Positions 30,391 to 38,846 of a stretch of 38,882 nt of DNA are shown here, one piece after another; position 1 is the first letter of the stretch, and the number at the start of each line of letters is the position of its first letter. The stretch is from assembly GCA_036476315.1 (NCBI GenBank), contig JAZGBI010000045.1, forward strand, positions 1 through 38,882, in the 5' to 3' direction. Below the pieces are notes generated by a model, which saw nothing but the letters and a program-made list of their open reading frames with translations, was not told the origin of the DNA and ran no database searches. The DNA is from Candidatus Neomarinimicrobiota bacterium (GTDB taxonomy: Bacteria; Fidelibacterota; Marinisomatia; Marinisomatales; S15-B10). The translations under genes were made by a program, and so were the position numbers.

Positions 30391-32805
30391 GTGAGAGTTT
30401 CATTGGGATACGTTTTTCTTATTGGGATTTTCGTCACCTCAATAATTACAGGTACGATCATCAGAGTCCCCCAGCACCCGCTGAAGAATGCATACACCTT
30501 CCAAAGCCAGTTACCGCTCAATCCACTCATCGAGGAAATGGTCAATATGGTCTCAGAGGATGAACTTCTGAACAATCTTGAATCACTGGTGGGGTTCCAC
30601 ACTCGCCATACGTCATCGGACACTTCCTCAACCGATACTGGGATCGGGGCGGCTCGGAATTTCATATTGAGCAGTTTCGAGGAATATAGACAAGCCGGCG
30701 GAGGCTCTTTGGAAGCCAGTTTCTTCGTTTTCCCGGCAACTGTATGTGAAGTCGTCAATTCTGCCCACAAGAATGTCCTGGCCACCATACCTGGGATTTC
30801 CACCCCTGAAAGGGTGTTCATGGCTAGCGGACATATGGACAACAGACCCATTGACATCTGCGATTTCACCTCCTTCGCCCCCGGGGCGAACGATGACGGC
30901 AGCGGAACGGTTGTATCCATGGAGCTGGCCCGAATATTCAGTCATTTTACAGACAGCTTTGAAAGCACAGTGATCCTAATGACAGTCACCGGCGAAGACG
31001 AAGGACTCTACGGGAGCACCGCCTATGCAGATTGGGCCCTGGAGAACGACCTGGGTATTAATGGTATGATCACAAATGACGTGGTGGGAAACATAGAAGG
31101 ATGCGTGGATCCGGAGTGTCCCACGGGAGAGGAAATTATCATAGACAGCACAAGTGTGAGGCATTTTTCCGGTGACCCGTCCACGTCAACTTCCCGACAA
31201 CTGTCCCGATACATGAAGCTCAAGGCGGAGCGGTATGTTAATGACGTGGATTGGACTGTCAATCTGATCCCAAGCATTGACCGGCCAGGGCGGGGCGGGG
31301 ACCACATGCCTTTCTACAATAATGGATATCCCGCGGTAAGGTTTACGGAACCCCACGAATATGGCGACGGCTCTGGACTAAACGGTCGTCAACACAACGA
31401 AACGGACCTGGTGGAGTTCATGGATATGCCTTATCTCGCCCGTATCGTGAAAACAAATATAGCTGGCCTGGCATCACTTGCCATGGCCCCGGACCGACCC
31501 AAAGATCTGGTGGCTGAGGACCCGGGAACGGGGACACAGATCCTGATGACCTGGCCTTTCACTCAATCTGAAGCGGATTTCTCCGGCTACCGTGTCGCCT
31601 ATCGGTCGACGTACCCTGAAGAATCCCTTTTCTACAACGATATAATTGACGTAGGAAATGTGAACCAGTATACCCTCTCGGGCCTGAAACCCAATGTCTC
31701 CCTTTATGTGAGCGTTTCCGCCTATGACACGTCAGGGAATGAGAGTGTCTTCTCGGACGAGGTCCTACTTGCCCCCATTGTCGTGGAAGAAGTCAGTGTT
31801 CTTCCGACTTATGTAACACCTGGCAAAGATTCCGTGGTCGTGACTGGTGTTGTCGTGAGTGACACATCTGGACTTACCCTTTACGCCGAGATAGAGACAC
31901 CGGATGAGAGGCCACTTGACTCACTTCGTTTGTATGATGACGGGACTCACGAGGATGTCGCAGCAGGAGACGGTCTGTTTGCGAACGTCTGGCCGGCCCC
32001 ACCGATCGACGAACAAGTTTATTTTGTCGATCTCCATATTACAATAAGTGACAGCGACACAGTCACTTCTGAGCTTGATAACGTGCAATTATTCACCACT
32101 ATTGGCCCTCTTGCTTATGAATCGGTAGTGCCTCTAAATGATACCATTCCGAACCCCGGGGAGAACTTAATATTTAGGGTCAATCTAAAAAATCATGGGT
32201 CAACAGCCACCGCAACCGATGTTACCGCACAACTAAGCTCCAGTCATACGTGTGTGAATGAACTGATCGCAAACAATGCGGGTTGGGCTGACATCCCTGC
32301 CGGAGAAAGTTCTAATATGACCTCTGGCTTTTACATTTTGAACATCGCAGAGACCTGTCCAGGGGGAACAGATATCCCCATTGATATGTCTATCGCCAGT
32401 GAAGGTTACTTTTTCTGGAGTGATAGTTTCACTATACACGTATACGACATAGGGCCAGTTGAAATAGCAAATCAGGAAGGGATACTTCCCGAGGTACACG
32501 CCCTGCTTCAGAACTACCCTAACCCCTTCAACCCAGTCACAACCTTACGGTATGATCTACCTGAGCGATCTGAGGTTGTGCTAACGGTTTATGACATCAT
32601 GGGCAGAGAGGCCAGGACGTTGGTTCAAGGTATGGAAGAGCCGGGATACAAGTCGGTCAGCTGGGATGGCACTGATGATTCTGGCAATCCTGTGAGCGCA
32701 GGAGTTTACCTGTACCGCATCTTCGCCGGCGGGGTCCTTCGGACAGGATCCTTCGGGCAGGCTGGTGATTTTACTCAGACCCGCAAGATGTTGCTACTCA
32801 AGTAG
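30391..32805 (+). CDS. Secreted M28-family metallopeptidase with FnIII, Ig-like and sorting domains
   Basis: An exported zinc aminopeptidase-like protein of 804 residues from GTG 30391, chosen because GGGAGG precedes it, a signal peptide follows (YVFLIGIFVTSIITG) and the promoter lies upstream. The M28 domain (about 50-350) has all zinc and catalytic residues: His148 (GHMD), Asp168 (GANDDGSG), Glu202/Glu204 (GEDEG), Asp230 (TNDVVGN) and His322 (TEPHEYG). An FnIII domain (about 365-465), Ig-like modules (to about 690) and a C-terminal sorting domain (NYPNPFNP ... WDGTDDSGNPVSAGVYLYR) follow. The last 330 residues are homologous to those of the preceding gene. Probably degrades peptides outside the cell or at its surface. 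Confidence 0.92.
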   Translation: MRVSLGYVFLIGIFVTSIITGTIIRVPQHPLKNAYTFQSQLPLNPLIEEMVNMVSEDELLNNLESLVGFHTRHTSSDTSSTDTGIGAARNFILSSFEEYRQAGGGSLEASFFVFPATVCEVVNSAHKNVLATIPGISTPERVFMASGHMDNRPIDICDFTSFAPGANDDGSGTVVSMELARIFSHFTDSFESTVILMTVTGEDEGLYGSTAYADWALENDLGINGMITNDVVGNIEGCVDPECPTGEEIIIDSTSVRHFSGDPSTSTSRQLSRYMKLKAERYVNDVDWTVNLIPSIDRPGRGGDHMPFYNNGYPAVRFTEPHEYGDGSGLNGRQHNETDLVEFMDMPYLARIVKTNIAGLASLAMAPDRPKDLVAEDPGTGTQILMTWPFTQSEADFSGYRVAYRSTYPEESLFYNDIIDVGNVNQYTLSGLKPNVSLYVSVSAYDTSGNESVFSDEVLLAPIVVEEVSVLPTYVTPGKDSVVVTGVVVSDTSGLTLYAEIETPDERPLDSLRLYDDGTHEDVAAGDGLFANVWPAPPIDEQVYFVDLHITISDSDTVTSELDNVQLFTTIGPLAYESVVPLNDTIPNPGENLIFRVNLKNHGSTATATDVTAQLSSSHTCVNELIANNAGWADIPAGESSNMTSGFYILNIAETCPGGTDIPIDMSIASEGYFFWSDSFTIHVYDIGPVEIANQEGILPEVHALLQNYPNPFNPVTTLRYDLPERSEVVLTVYDIMGREARTLVQGMEEPGYKSVSWDGTDDSGNPVSAGVYLYRIFAGGVLRTGSFGQAGDFTQTRKMLLLK
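32735..32762 (+). repeat. 14-bp tandem repeat in the peptidase sorting domain
   Basis: TCCTTCGGACAGGA (32735-32748) is followed at once by TCCTTCGGGCAGGC (32749-32762). The same motif occurs once at the equivalent place in the 27976 gene (30025-30037), and TCCTTCGGCAGG occurs at 30269-30280. The extra copy adds residues (GVLRTG) just before FGQAGDF. Confidence 0.6.
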
Positions 32806-32928
32806 CCTTCTAGAACCTACCCAATCCCCGCCTACGGACTATGAGTCCGTTGCCCGAATGTCGGTTTACCGACGAGCCTCTACCCTTTCCGTTTCCCTTG
32901 TATCCACAGAAACCGTATCCATAATCTG
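32767..32928 (+). repeat. Direct repeat, copy A (peptidase gene end plus downstream)
   Basis: About 160 bases starting in the last codons of the peptidase gene (TRKMLLLK and stop) and extending some 120 bases downstream match 35366-35527. There are identical runs of 17 bases (32776-32792 = 35375-35391) and 27 bases (32864-32890 = 35463-35489), all at an offset of 2599. Small hairpins CGGACT-atg-AGTCCG and GTCGG-ttta-CCGAC lie in this copy only. Confidence 0.85.
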
Positions 32929-33573
32929 GTAATATTTGGCTTTAGTTGACAGAGTCTCACGGAGTTCACCCAATCAAATAACCCCGCCCTCTCCCAATGA
33001 GAAAGTGGGGTCTTCGATGAGCTTGCACCTCGTCCGTCTTCATTTCATCATGACGGATAAATAGTGGAGCGTAGAAGTGCTTGCTCGTCGTAACGAAGTG
33101 TAAACGAGTACCCTGGGCCCGACTCCCCGCCAGCCAGCGAGCAGGGAACCTGTGGCCTACGGATCATCCAGAGGAACCTTCGGAGAAGAGCGCTGCTGGC
33201 ATCACAATTTATTGACGTGCGAGACGCATTTCAATCTCATTTGCATCCACCAATCCGTATCCACTTTCGTGCTGTTCGGTTGGTTTTGAAGGCACTTGAT
33301 ATATACTTGGCTAATGAGGAAGTTTCTCATTACTATTCAGCGGTTAGTGAATCTTAACGAGGTGGGGCTGTTACAATGGCGGGTAAAGGATTGTCGCTCA
33401 GTATATCCAGTGGATGCGCCTTTCAGTGTGGGTCGTTTCTTCCGTTATAAATCTTCCCGTTCTTGAGAACCAATGACTATTCATTTCTACGCCCGCAATC
33501 AAAGTAACCTTGTGAAGAATGAATGGGTATTTCCGGAACCCATGTCGCTTCCCGATCGTGATGATCGCAGGAT
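32929..33573. other. Gene-free region before the LCAT-like gene
   Basis: About 645 bases without a supportable gene. ACCCC ... GGGGT (around 32982-33012, with an inner TCTC/GAGA pairing) and AATGAG-gaagttt-CTCATT (around 33313-33331) are weak hairpins. TTGGTT (33280-33285) and TATACT (33302-33307), 16 bases apart, could be a weak promoter about 270 bases before the lipase gene. The open frames on either strand have no recognisable content. Confidence 0.45.
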
Positions 33574-34980
33574 GTGAGGATGAAGCAATTGAAACCAACA
33601 GTTCTTGGTTTGGCATTCACGCTGTCCATAACGGCTTGGACTTGCACAGGGCCACCTGGGCTGTTACCTAGAGCGGGCGTTTCCATCCATCCCGAGAATC
33701 CAGTAATCATTATTCCGGGAATAATGGGAACACAGCTGATTGATCCGGAGACAGGGGACGTAGTCTGGGGAAAAATTTTTGATCTGAAAGCTATGGGACC
33801 TCATGAAGCGCTCATAAACCCGAACAGGGATGGCATTGAACTTCCCATAAATCGCAGGCCGATTCAGCACAACCGAGACAAGCTCGTTCCGAGTTCGATA
33901 GTTACCCGGTTCGAAATGATTAACCGGGTCCTGGAAGTGAAAGTGTATCAAGGACTTGTTGAAACGCTGTCGAGCTGCGGACTCCACAAAGGAGACATTC
34001 AACACTGTACAGCCCAGGACAACCTGTTTCTTTTCCCTTATGATTGGAGGCGGGACCTGGTGGAATCAGCGATTCTTCTTGGGGAGCGTATCGAGGCGAT
34101 CAAAAGGGTCTACCGTAATCCCGATCAGAAGCTGACGATCATCGCCCACAGCATGGGAGGCCTTGTTGCAAAATACTACCTGATGTATGGCCAGAAGGAC
34201 GTGATCACTGGAGTGGATGATGTGAGCCAGCTACCTCAGCCAGATTACTCGGGTGCTCGAAACATTGACAAGATTTTTTTCCTCGGAACCCCTCACCGCG
34301 GTTCTGCTTATGCGTTCAAAGCATTGCATGAGGGTGAATACCTCATGCCCCTTCTTTCCGTTTCCAGCTGGGCAACCTTCACGATGCCATCTTTGTACGA
34401 AATGTTGCCCCTTGACTCAAAAACATTCATCCGTGACCGGCAAGGAAACTCGCTTGATATCGATATCCACAATATTCAAACATGGACGGAATACGGGCTT
34501 GGCATTTTCAACGATGTGGAGTGGAAATCTTTCGAGCACCAGTGCTCTATTCTCTTTCCTGAAAAGGGAGCAGAGCTTGCACGCTCGAGATGGTTTGAAT
34601 TCAGAGATTTCATTCATGATGCTCTTGTGCGCGGAAAGTTTTTCCAAGCTACTCTCGCGAAATTGGATTGGGATAAAGTTGAGACGGATCATTACATAAT
34701 TGCTGGGAATTGCTATCCTACCTTGAGTGGAGTGGAGGTTGTAGAATCGAAGTCTGGCAAAGCGGAGTTTCGTGCTGTGAAGAGAAAACTGTTCAAGGAA
34801 AAGTACTATCTTACTGACAAGGGCGATTACACGGTGTTATACCGAGATCAATCGCCGGAGATTGACTCAGCCAGGGGTGTTCTGACCGGCTGTTTTACGC
34901 ACCGGCGGATGCCCAGCTATCGTGAGGTCCAGCAGTTGATTATTGAGAGCTTGCAGTTAGAAAGAAAATCCCCCGGCTAA
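33574..34980 (+). CDS. LCAT-like alpha/beta-hydrolase (lipase/acyltransferase), exported
   Basis: A 468-residue protein of the lecithin:cholesterol acyltransferase-like family, which hydrolyses or transfers acyl chains of phospholipids. An N-terminal signal peptide (about 1-25, ending near AWTC) suggests export, perhaps as a lipoprotein, though the lipobox is not canonical. VIIIPGIMGTQLIDPETG (near 46-63) is the oxyanion-side motif, FPYDWRRDLVES is family-like, IAHSMGGLVAKYY carries nucleophile Ser193, and FLGTPHRGSAYAF follows. C-terminal GCFTHRRMPSYREVQQLI contains the likely catalytic His. The start is GTG 33574 (ATG 33580 is an alternative; the ribosome site is weak). It is bracketed by the direct repeat A/B. 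Confidence 0.85.
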   Translation: MRMKQLKPTVLGLAFTLSITAWTCTGPPGLLPRAGVSIHPENPVIIIPGIMGTQLIDPETGDVVWGKIFDLKAMGPHEALINPNRDGIELPINRRPIQHNRDKLVPSSIVTRFEMINRVLEVKVYQGLVETLSSCGLHKGDIQHCTAQDNLFLFPYDWRRDLVESAILLGERIEAIKRVYRNPDQKLTIIAHSMGGLVAKYYLMYGQKDVITGVDDVSQLPQPDYSGARNIDKIFFLGTPHRGSAYAFKALHEGEYLMPLLSVSSWATFTMPSLYEMLPLDSKTFIRDRQGNSLDIDIHNIQTWTEYGLGIFNDVEWKSFEHQCSILFPEKGAELARSRWFEFRDFIHDALVRGKFFQATLAKLDWDKVETDHYIIAGNCYPTLSGVEVVESKSGKAEFRAVKRKLFKEKYYLTDKGDYTVLYRDQSPEIDSARGVLTGCFTHRRMPSYREVQQLIIESLQLERKSPG

Positions 34981-35090
34981 ACAGTCATTTTTGAAGTGCA
35001 ATCACGCATTCTTTTAGACCACGGTTTTGAACGCGTTGCCAAGATCGTATCGGCGGTGATCGTCGGTTTTCTTCTTGGATAGCTTTTCTA

Positions 35091-35365
35091 AAGGTAGACT
35101 TGGAAGATCCCGAATTCAGAAAGAAAAAGTTGAGTATTGCTGATGCATATTATCAATCGAAACGAGCCCAAGTGATGTATACTTATTGGCTTGCGGAAAG
35201 ACTGAAAGATACAAATATCACGGCCAATTGCATCCAGGTACCTGCAGTCCGAGTGGATGTTAGTAGATATTCGAACCTCCCCTCAATCATGAGATTTCTC
35301 TACTCGCTCAAGAGCAAATTCGCTTTGACGTCTGAAGAGATGGCAGAAACATATACTTATCTGGC
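35091..35365 (+). pseudogene. Remnant of a retinol-dehydrogenase-like SDR gene
   Basis: The frame from about 35091 reads as the middle-to-late part of an SDR: KVDLEDPEFRKKK, then AYYQSKRAQVMYTYWLAERL with the catalytic Tyr-xxx-Lys, then NITANCIQVPAVRVDV and LTSEEMAETYTYLAT. The N-terminal cofactor domain is absent upstream, where 34981-35090 has no matching sequence, and the C-terminus is replaced after TYLATL by repeat copy B read in another frame (RPARCYCSNSPF). Both ends are therefore lost and no good start exists (TTG at 35100 opens the frame). It is unrelated in detail to the SDR at 25953. Confidence 0.8.
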
Positions 35366-35527
35366 GACTTTATCCAGACCCGCAAGATGTTATTGCTCAA
35401 ATAGCCCTTTCTAATCTCCCAATCTCCCGTCTACGTACTGTGAGTCCGTTGCCGTGAAGCCAGTTTACCGACGAGCCTCTACCCTTTCCATTTCCCTTGT
35501 GTCCATAGAAACCGTATCCATAATTCT
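35366..35527 (+). repeat. Direct repeat, copy B (orphan sorting-domain gene end)
   Basis: It matches 32767-32928. In the ancestral frame it encodes IQTRKMLLLK and a TAG stop, the tail of a sorting-domain gene whose body is missing, followed by the same downstream sequence. The SDR remnant enters it in a different frame. Some differences lie in loops of the hairpins of copy A, so those stems are not conserved. Nothing is recognised in 35528-35727. Confidence 0.85.
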
Positions 35528-35727
35528 GCTTTTCAACACATTTTGAGTCTGCTGCTAACGTGATTTATGGCCGTTGCCCTCTGTAATTGTGGTTGAATTT
35601 GCTTTGGGGTTTTGTAAGTTTAATTGTGCTGGTGATTCCCAATCCATATCGTCAATGATCTCATCCACATTTCACATCATAGCACGCCCCCAGATGGCCA
35701 GGAACGAATCATGAAAGATCACTTGGG

Positions 35728-37881
35728 ATGTTGAAACTCATCGGCACTTCCCTTCTCACTGCCGCTGTCATGTTTTTGTTTACCCTTGTATCGTTAAGCT
35801 GCGAGATTAAGAAGGAGAACCCCTATACGGAATGGAGAATGTATGGGGGTGACCCGGAGGGGAGCCGTTATTCAGACCTTGACCAGATCAATCGCTCGAA
35901 TGTTCACCAACTCCAAGTGGCGTGGGTTTACCACACCGGAGACAAGCGAGATGATCCACCTTCCACCATCGAATGCAATCCGATTGTCGTGGACGGAGTC
36001 ATGTTTGTCACCTCCCCTTCTCTGAAGGTCATTGCCCTGGATCCGGTGACCGGGGAAATGATTTGGACATTCGATCCATTTGAGGGAGAGATGGCGAAAG
36101 GAATCAGCCGTGGCGTCACGTATTGGGAGGACGGAGACGATAAGAGAGTTCTCTTTACGGCAGGTTCCAGGCTTTACGCCCTGGATGCGGAAACCGGGAG
36201 ACCGATTCCCGACTTCGGTGATTCCGGGACGGTGGATCTTCGAAAGGGGTTGGACAGGGACATAACAGGACTCTCTATAGGTGCAACGACACCGGGAATT
36301 ATATATAACAATCTCATTATTCTTGGTTCGTCGGTGGGTGAGGGACCACAACCGGCGGCACCGGGTCACGTCCGTGCCTTTGACGCGCGGACTGGCGACA
36401 GAATGTGGATCTTCCACACGATTCCACACCCCGGGGAGTTTGGGTATGAAACGTGGGCAGAGGATTCCTGGAAAACCGCCGGTGGTGCCAATAACTGGGG
36501 AGGTATGACACTTGACCAGAAGCGGGGATTGGTGTTCATCGCCACCGGATCTCCCAGCTTCGATTTCTATGGTGGTGACCGTCACGGCAAGAACCTGTTT
36601 GCCAATTCGATTGTTGCCCTCAAGGCAACCACCGGGGAACGTGTCTGGCATTTCCAGACGGTCCATCACGATCTTTGGGATTCTGATCTGCCGTGCCCCC
36701 CCAATTTGGTTACGGTGGATCCCGACGGGTCGGGAAGGCCAATAGATGCTGTTTCACAGGTGACTAAAACGGGCAACGTTTTCCTGCTGAACCGTGACAC
36801 CGGGGAGCCTCTGTTCACCGTCGAAGAGCGGCCGGTTCCATCTTCAGATCTGGAAGGTGAAGAGGCATGGCCTACTCAGCCGATTCCTCTGAAACCGCCC
36901 CCATTCGCTCGGCAGGCTTATACCGAAGATGAGGTGACAGATATATCACCGGAAGCACATGAGTTTATTCTCCGACGGTTCAAAGAGGCAAGAGGTGGTG
37001 AGATTTTCGTGCCACCAAGCCAGGAAGGCACCATTGTATTTCCCGGATTCCACGGAGGTGCCAACTGGAGCGGTGCCTCCTTTGACCCAACCACAGGGAT
37101 CTTATATGTCAACTCAAATGAAATCCCCTGGATCGTAACCATGAAGAAGGTGATCTCTGACCAAGGCGCGTCCCCTGCTCCCGCAGGCGAAGACATCTAC
37201 CGCATCTACTGCGCGAGCTGTCACGGCCTGGACAGGGAACAAGATGATCTACCCACCTTCTCCTCGATTCAGATCATAAAGAGAAATATTCCTGAGTCGG
37301 AAATATTGCAGTTGATCGATCACGGGCAGGGGCAGATGCCCGCCTTTCAGAATCTCTCGGATCAGGAGAAAGATGCTCTGGTTGCGTTTCTGTCCGGGAA
37401 AGAAGAACAGATTGGCCCGGAGATCAAGTATCCGTACCCCTATCTCTTCACCGGCTATCATCGCTTTATAGACCAGGACGGGTATCCGGCGGTCAAACCT
37501 CCCTGGGGTACTCTTAACGCCATCAACTTGAACACGGGAGAAATTGTCTGGAAAGTTCCCCTCGGGGACGTTCCAGAACTAGTGGATCGCGGTCTTTCAC
37601 CCACCGGCACGGAGACCTTTGGGGGCTGTGTTGTAACGGCCGGCGGATTGGTGTTTATTGGAGCGACCAAAGATGAAAAATTTCGCGCCTTTGACAAAGA
37701 CACGGGGGAAATGCTCTGGGAAACATCACTGGAAGCGGGGGGAATGGCCACGCCCTGTACGTACGAAGTAGCGGGCAAACAGTATGTTGTGATCGCCGCC
37801 GGTGGTGGCGCCGGAAAGCGCGCCCGGGGAAAACTGGATAAGAAATCGGGGGATGCCTATGTGGCCTTCGCCTTGCCCTAG
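35728..37881 (+). CDS. PQQ-dependent dehydrogenase with inserted cytochrome c domain
   Basis: A 717-residue periplasmic quinoprotein, probably a sugar or alcohol dehydrogenase that passes electrons from PQQ to heme c. A hydrophobic leader ends VSLSC (Cys25, a possible lipid anchor). WRMYGGDPEGSRYSDLDQIN and NVHQLQVAWVYHTGD open the propeller, and repeated W-type motifs follow (ALDPVTGEMIWTF, AFDARTGDRMWIF, ALKATTGERVWHF, INLNTGEIVWKV, AFDKDTGEMLWE). A c-type cytochrome (about 485-575; Cys495-AS-Cys498-His499) is inserted within the propeller before the last blades, with GQMPAF supplying the distal Met. ATG 35728 has only a weak ribosome site. The substrate cannot be told. Confidence 0.93.
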   Translation: MLKLIGTSLLTAAVMFLFTLVSLSCEIKKENPYTEWRMYGGDPEGSRYSDLDQINRSNVHQLQVAWVYHTGDKRDDPPSTIECNPIVVDGVMFVTSPSLKVIALDPVTGEMIWTFDPFEGEMAKGISRGVTYWEDGDDKRVLFTAGSRLYALDAETGRPIPDFGDSGTVDLRKGLDRDITGLSIGATTPGIIYNNLIILGSSVGEGPQPAAPGHVRAFDARTGDRMWIFHTIPHPGEFGYETWAEDSWKTAGGANNWGGMTLDQKRGLVFIATGSPSFDFYGGDRHGKNLFANSIVALKATTGERVWHFQTVHHDLWDSDLPCPPNLVTVDPDGSGRPIDAVSQVTKTGNVFLLNRDTGEPLFTVEERPVPSSDLEGEEAWPTQPIPLKPPPFARQAYTEDEVTDISPEAHEFILRRFKEARGGEIFVPPSQEGTIVFPGFHGGANWSGASFDPTTGILYVNSNEIPWIVTMKKVISDQGASPAPAGEDIYRIYCASCHGLDREQDDLPTFSSIQIIKRNIPESEILQLIDHGQGQMPAFQNLSDQEKDALVAFLSGKEEQIGPEIKYPYPYLFTGYHRFIDQDGYPAVKPPWGTLNAINLNTGEIVWKVPLGDVPELVDRGLSPTGTETFGGCVVTAGGLVFIGATKDEKFRAFDKDTGEMLWETSLEAGGMATPCTYEVAGKQYVVIAAGGGAGKRARGKLDKKSGDAYVAFALP

Positions 37882-37956
37882 CACCGTGATCGAGGTTGAA
37901 ATCGAAAACATCGGAGTCATTCGCAACAAGGCTGTTCCGATGAAACCCAAGGATTA

Positions 37957-37997
37957 ACCCAACTCGGGTTTATCTGACAAGCTGCTGCAAGTTGGGT
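37957..37997. terminator. Candidate stem-loop after the PQQ dehydrogenase gene
   Basis: ACCCAACT (37957-37964) pairs with AGTTGGGT (37990-37997) across a 25-base loop, about 75 bases past the stop. There is no T-run. The rest of 37882-38158 shows no gene. Confidence 0.35.
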
Positions 37998-38158
37998 GAT
38001 AACTGGGTACGTTTGGTTGGAGAATGATCGGATTCACTTCCTTTTTTCATAGCTAGGGAGCAGATATGTCCCTGGCCTCTCTTTCTATTGCATTTGATTT
38101 TGGAGATTGTATATTTGAATTAGCTTGTTGGTGTTTCGAGACTTCACTTGTCTCTATC

Positions 38159-38184
38159 TAAAATGACACCTTACTAGTAAGGTG
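38159..38184 (+). promoter_or_regulatory. Promoter -10 box with perfect palindromic operator
   Basis: TAAAAT (38159-38164) is a good -10 box, with only a poor -35 about 18 bases upstream (TTCGAG). Immediately after it the 18-base perfect palindrome CACCTTACTAGTAAGGTG (38167-38184) covers the expected transcription start. The position is that of a repressor operator. The ACCTTAC/GTAAGGT arms recall operators of MerR-type metal regulators, but the spacing is shorter. The regulator itself is not in the window. Confidence 0.55.
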
Positions 38185-38217
38185 AGAAACAAAATCCACG
38201 AAAAGGAGGAGATCAGT

Positions 38218-38571
38218 ATGGATAAATCGTTGAGGAATATCAGCTTTATTGCAGTTATAGTTGCTCTCATAGCCCTATCGGTCACAGCCACTGCACAAGA
38301 GACAGAAAAGAAAGCTGAAGAAAAAAAGGCAGAAGTGGCTACGATAAGTTTTGTGACCTCAGGTGGAGGTTGTGGTGATGCAGGAGCTTTCTGTTGTCTT
38401 CATCACCAGAAGGGATCTAAAGAAGCCCTTGAGAAAGTCAATGGAGTTACAAAGGTCGTCATGGACGCTGAAACGAAGCAGATCTGTATAGACTATGAGA
38501 AGGGAAAGTTAAGCTTAAATGAATTAGCTGAAACTGCGAAAGAGGCTGGTCACGATCTGGTTTTGCAGTAA
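38218..38571 (+). CDS. Exported HMA-like small protein with Cys/His-rich loop
   Basis: A 117-residue exported protein starting at ATG 38218, preceded by AAGGAGG (the upstream in-frame GTG 38182 lies in the operator). A signal peptide (1-27, cleavage near ATA-QE) is followed by a Lys/Glu linker and a ferredoxin-like HMA domain (about 42-117): EKVNGVTKVVMDAETKQI and LNELAETAKEAGHDL match the family helices and strands. Where HMA/MerP proteins have MTCxxC, this has GGGCGDAGAFCCLHH (Cys52, Cys59, Cys60, His62, His63). It probably binds a thiophilic metal in the periplasm; which metal is unknown. A palindromic operator lies just upstream. Confidence 0.75.
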   Translation: MDKSLRNISFIAVIVALIALSVTATAQETEKKAEEKKAEVATISFVTSGGGCGDAGAFCCLHHQKGSKEALEKVNGVTKVVMDAETKQICIDYEKGKLSLNELAETAKEAGHDLVLQ

Positions 38572-38715
38572 TTAGATCAACTACAGGTTCACATAGCATG
38601 GAAAGGGAGCAGGCATTGTCCTGTTTCCTTTCCTCTTGTTGGTGTAATCCTTACTTATTTTAACAATCAGAAATTCCCTGATTGATTCTTATATGATTTT
38701 GGTTTAACATGATTT

Positions 38716-38793
38716 AAGATGGGTACTATCCATACAGGATAGCTGAGATTAGACCCTTACAACCTGAACTGGGTAATGCCAGCGGAGGGAAAT
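38716..38793 (+). ncRNA. TPP riboswitch (THI element)
   Basis: The thi-box core is complete: the 5' GGGTA segment, a P3 stem CTATCC-ataca-GGATAG, CTGAGA (38743-38748), ACCC (38753-38756), ACCTGAAC (38762-38769), then GGTAATGCCAGCG (38772-38784) and GGAGGGAA. These are the pyrimidine- and pyrophosphate-sensing elements of thiamine pyrophosphate aptamers. It faces right, so it controls a thiamine synthesis or transport gene beyond the window. The P1 helix looks weak. Confidence 0.93.
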
Positions 38794-38846
38794 GAGAAAC
38801 AGACTATCAGAACCGTCTTCGGTTTGAGGGCGTTTTCTGTTTTCTC
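38794..38846 (+). terminator. Expression platform of the TPP riboswitch
   Basis: GAGAAACAGA (38794-38803) can pair with TCTGTTTTCTC (38836-38846, one bulged base), enclosing a small AACCG-tctt-CGGTT hairpin (38811-38824). The U-rich 3' arm makes an attenuator possible. Whether the switch acts on termination or on translation cannot be decided because the gene start is outside the window. Confidence 0.45.

Noticed and set aside
33398-33710. Minus-strand frames before and inside the LCAT-like gene start
   Set aside because: Antisense to the start of a well-supported gene and without motifs.
35872-36669. Long minus-strand frame of 265 codons
   Set aside because: Fully antisense to the PQQ dehydrogenase, whose motifs are unmistakable; a shadow of its codon use.
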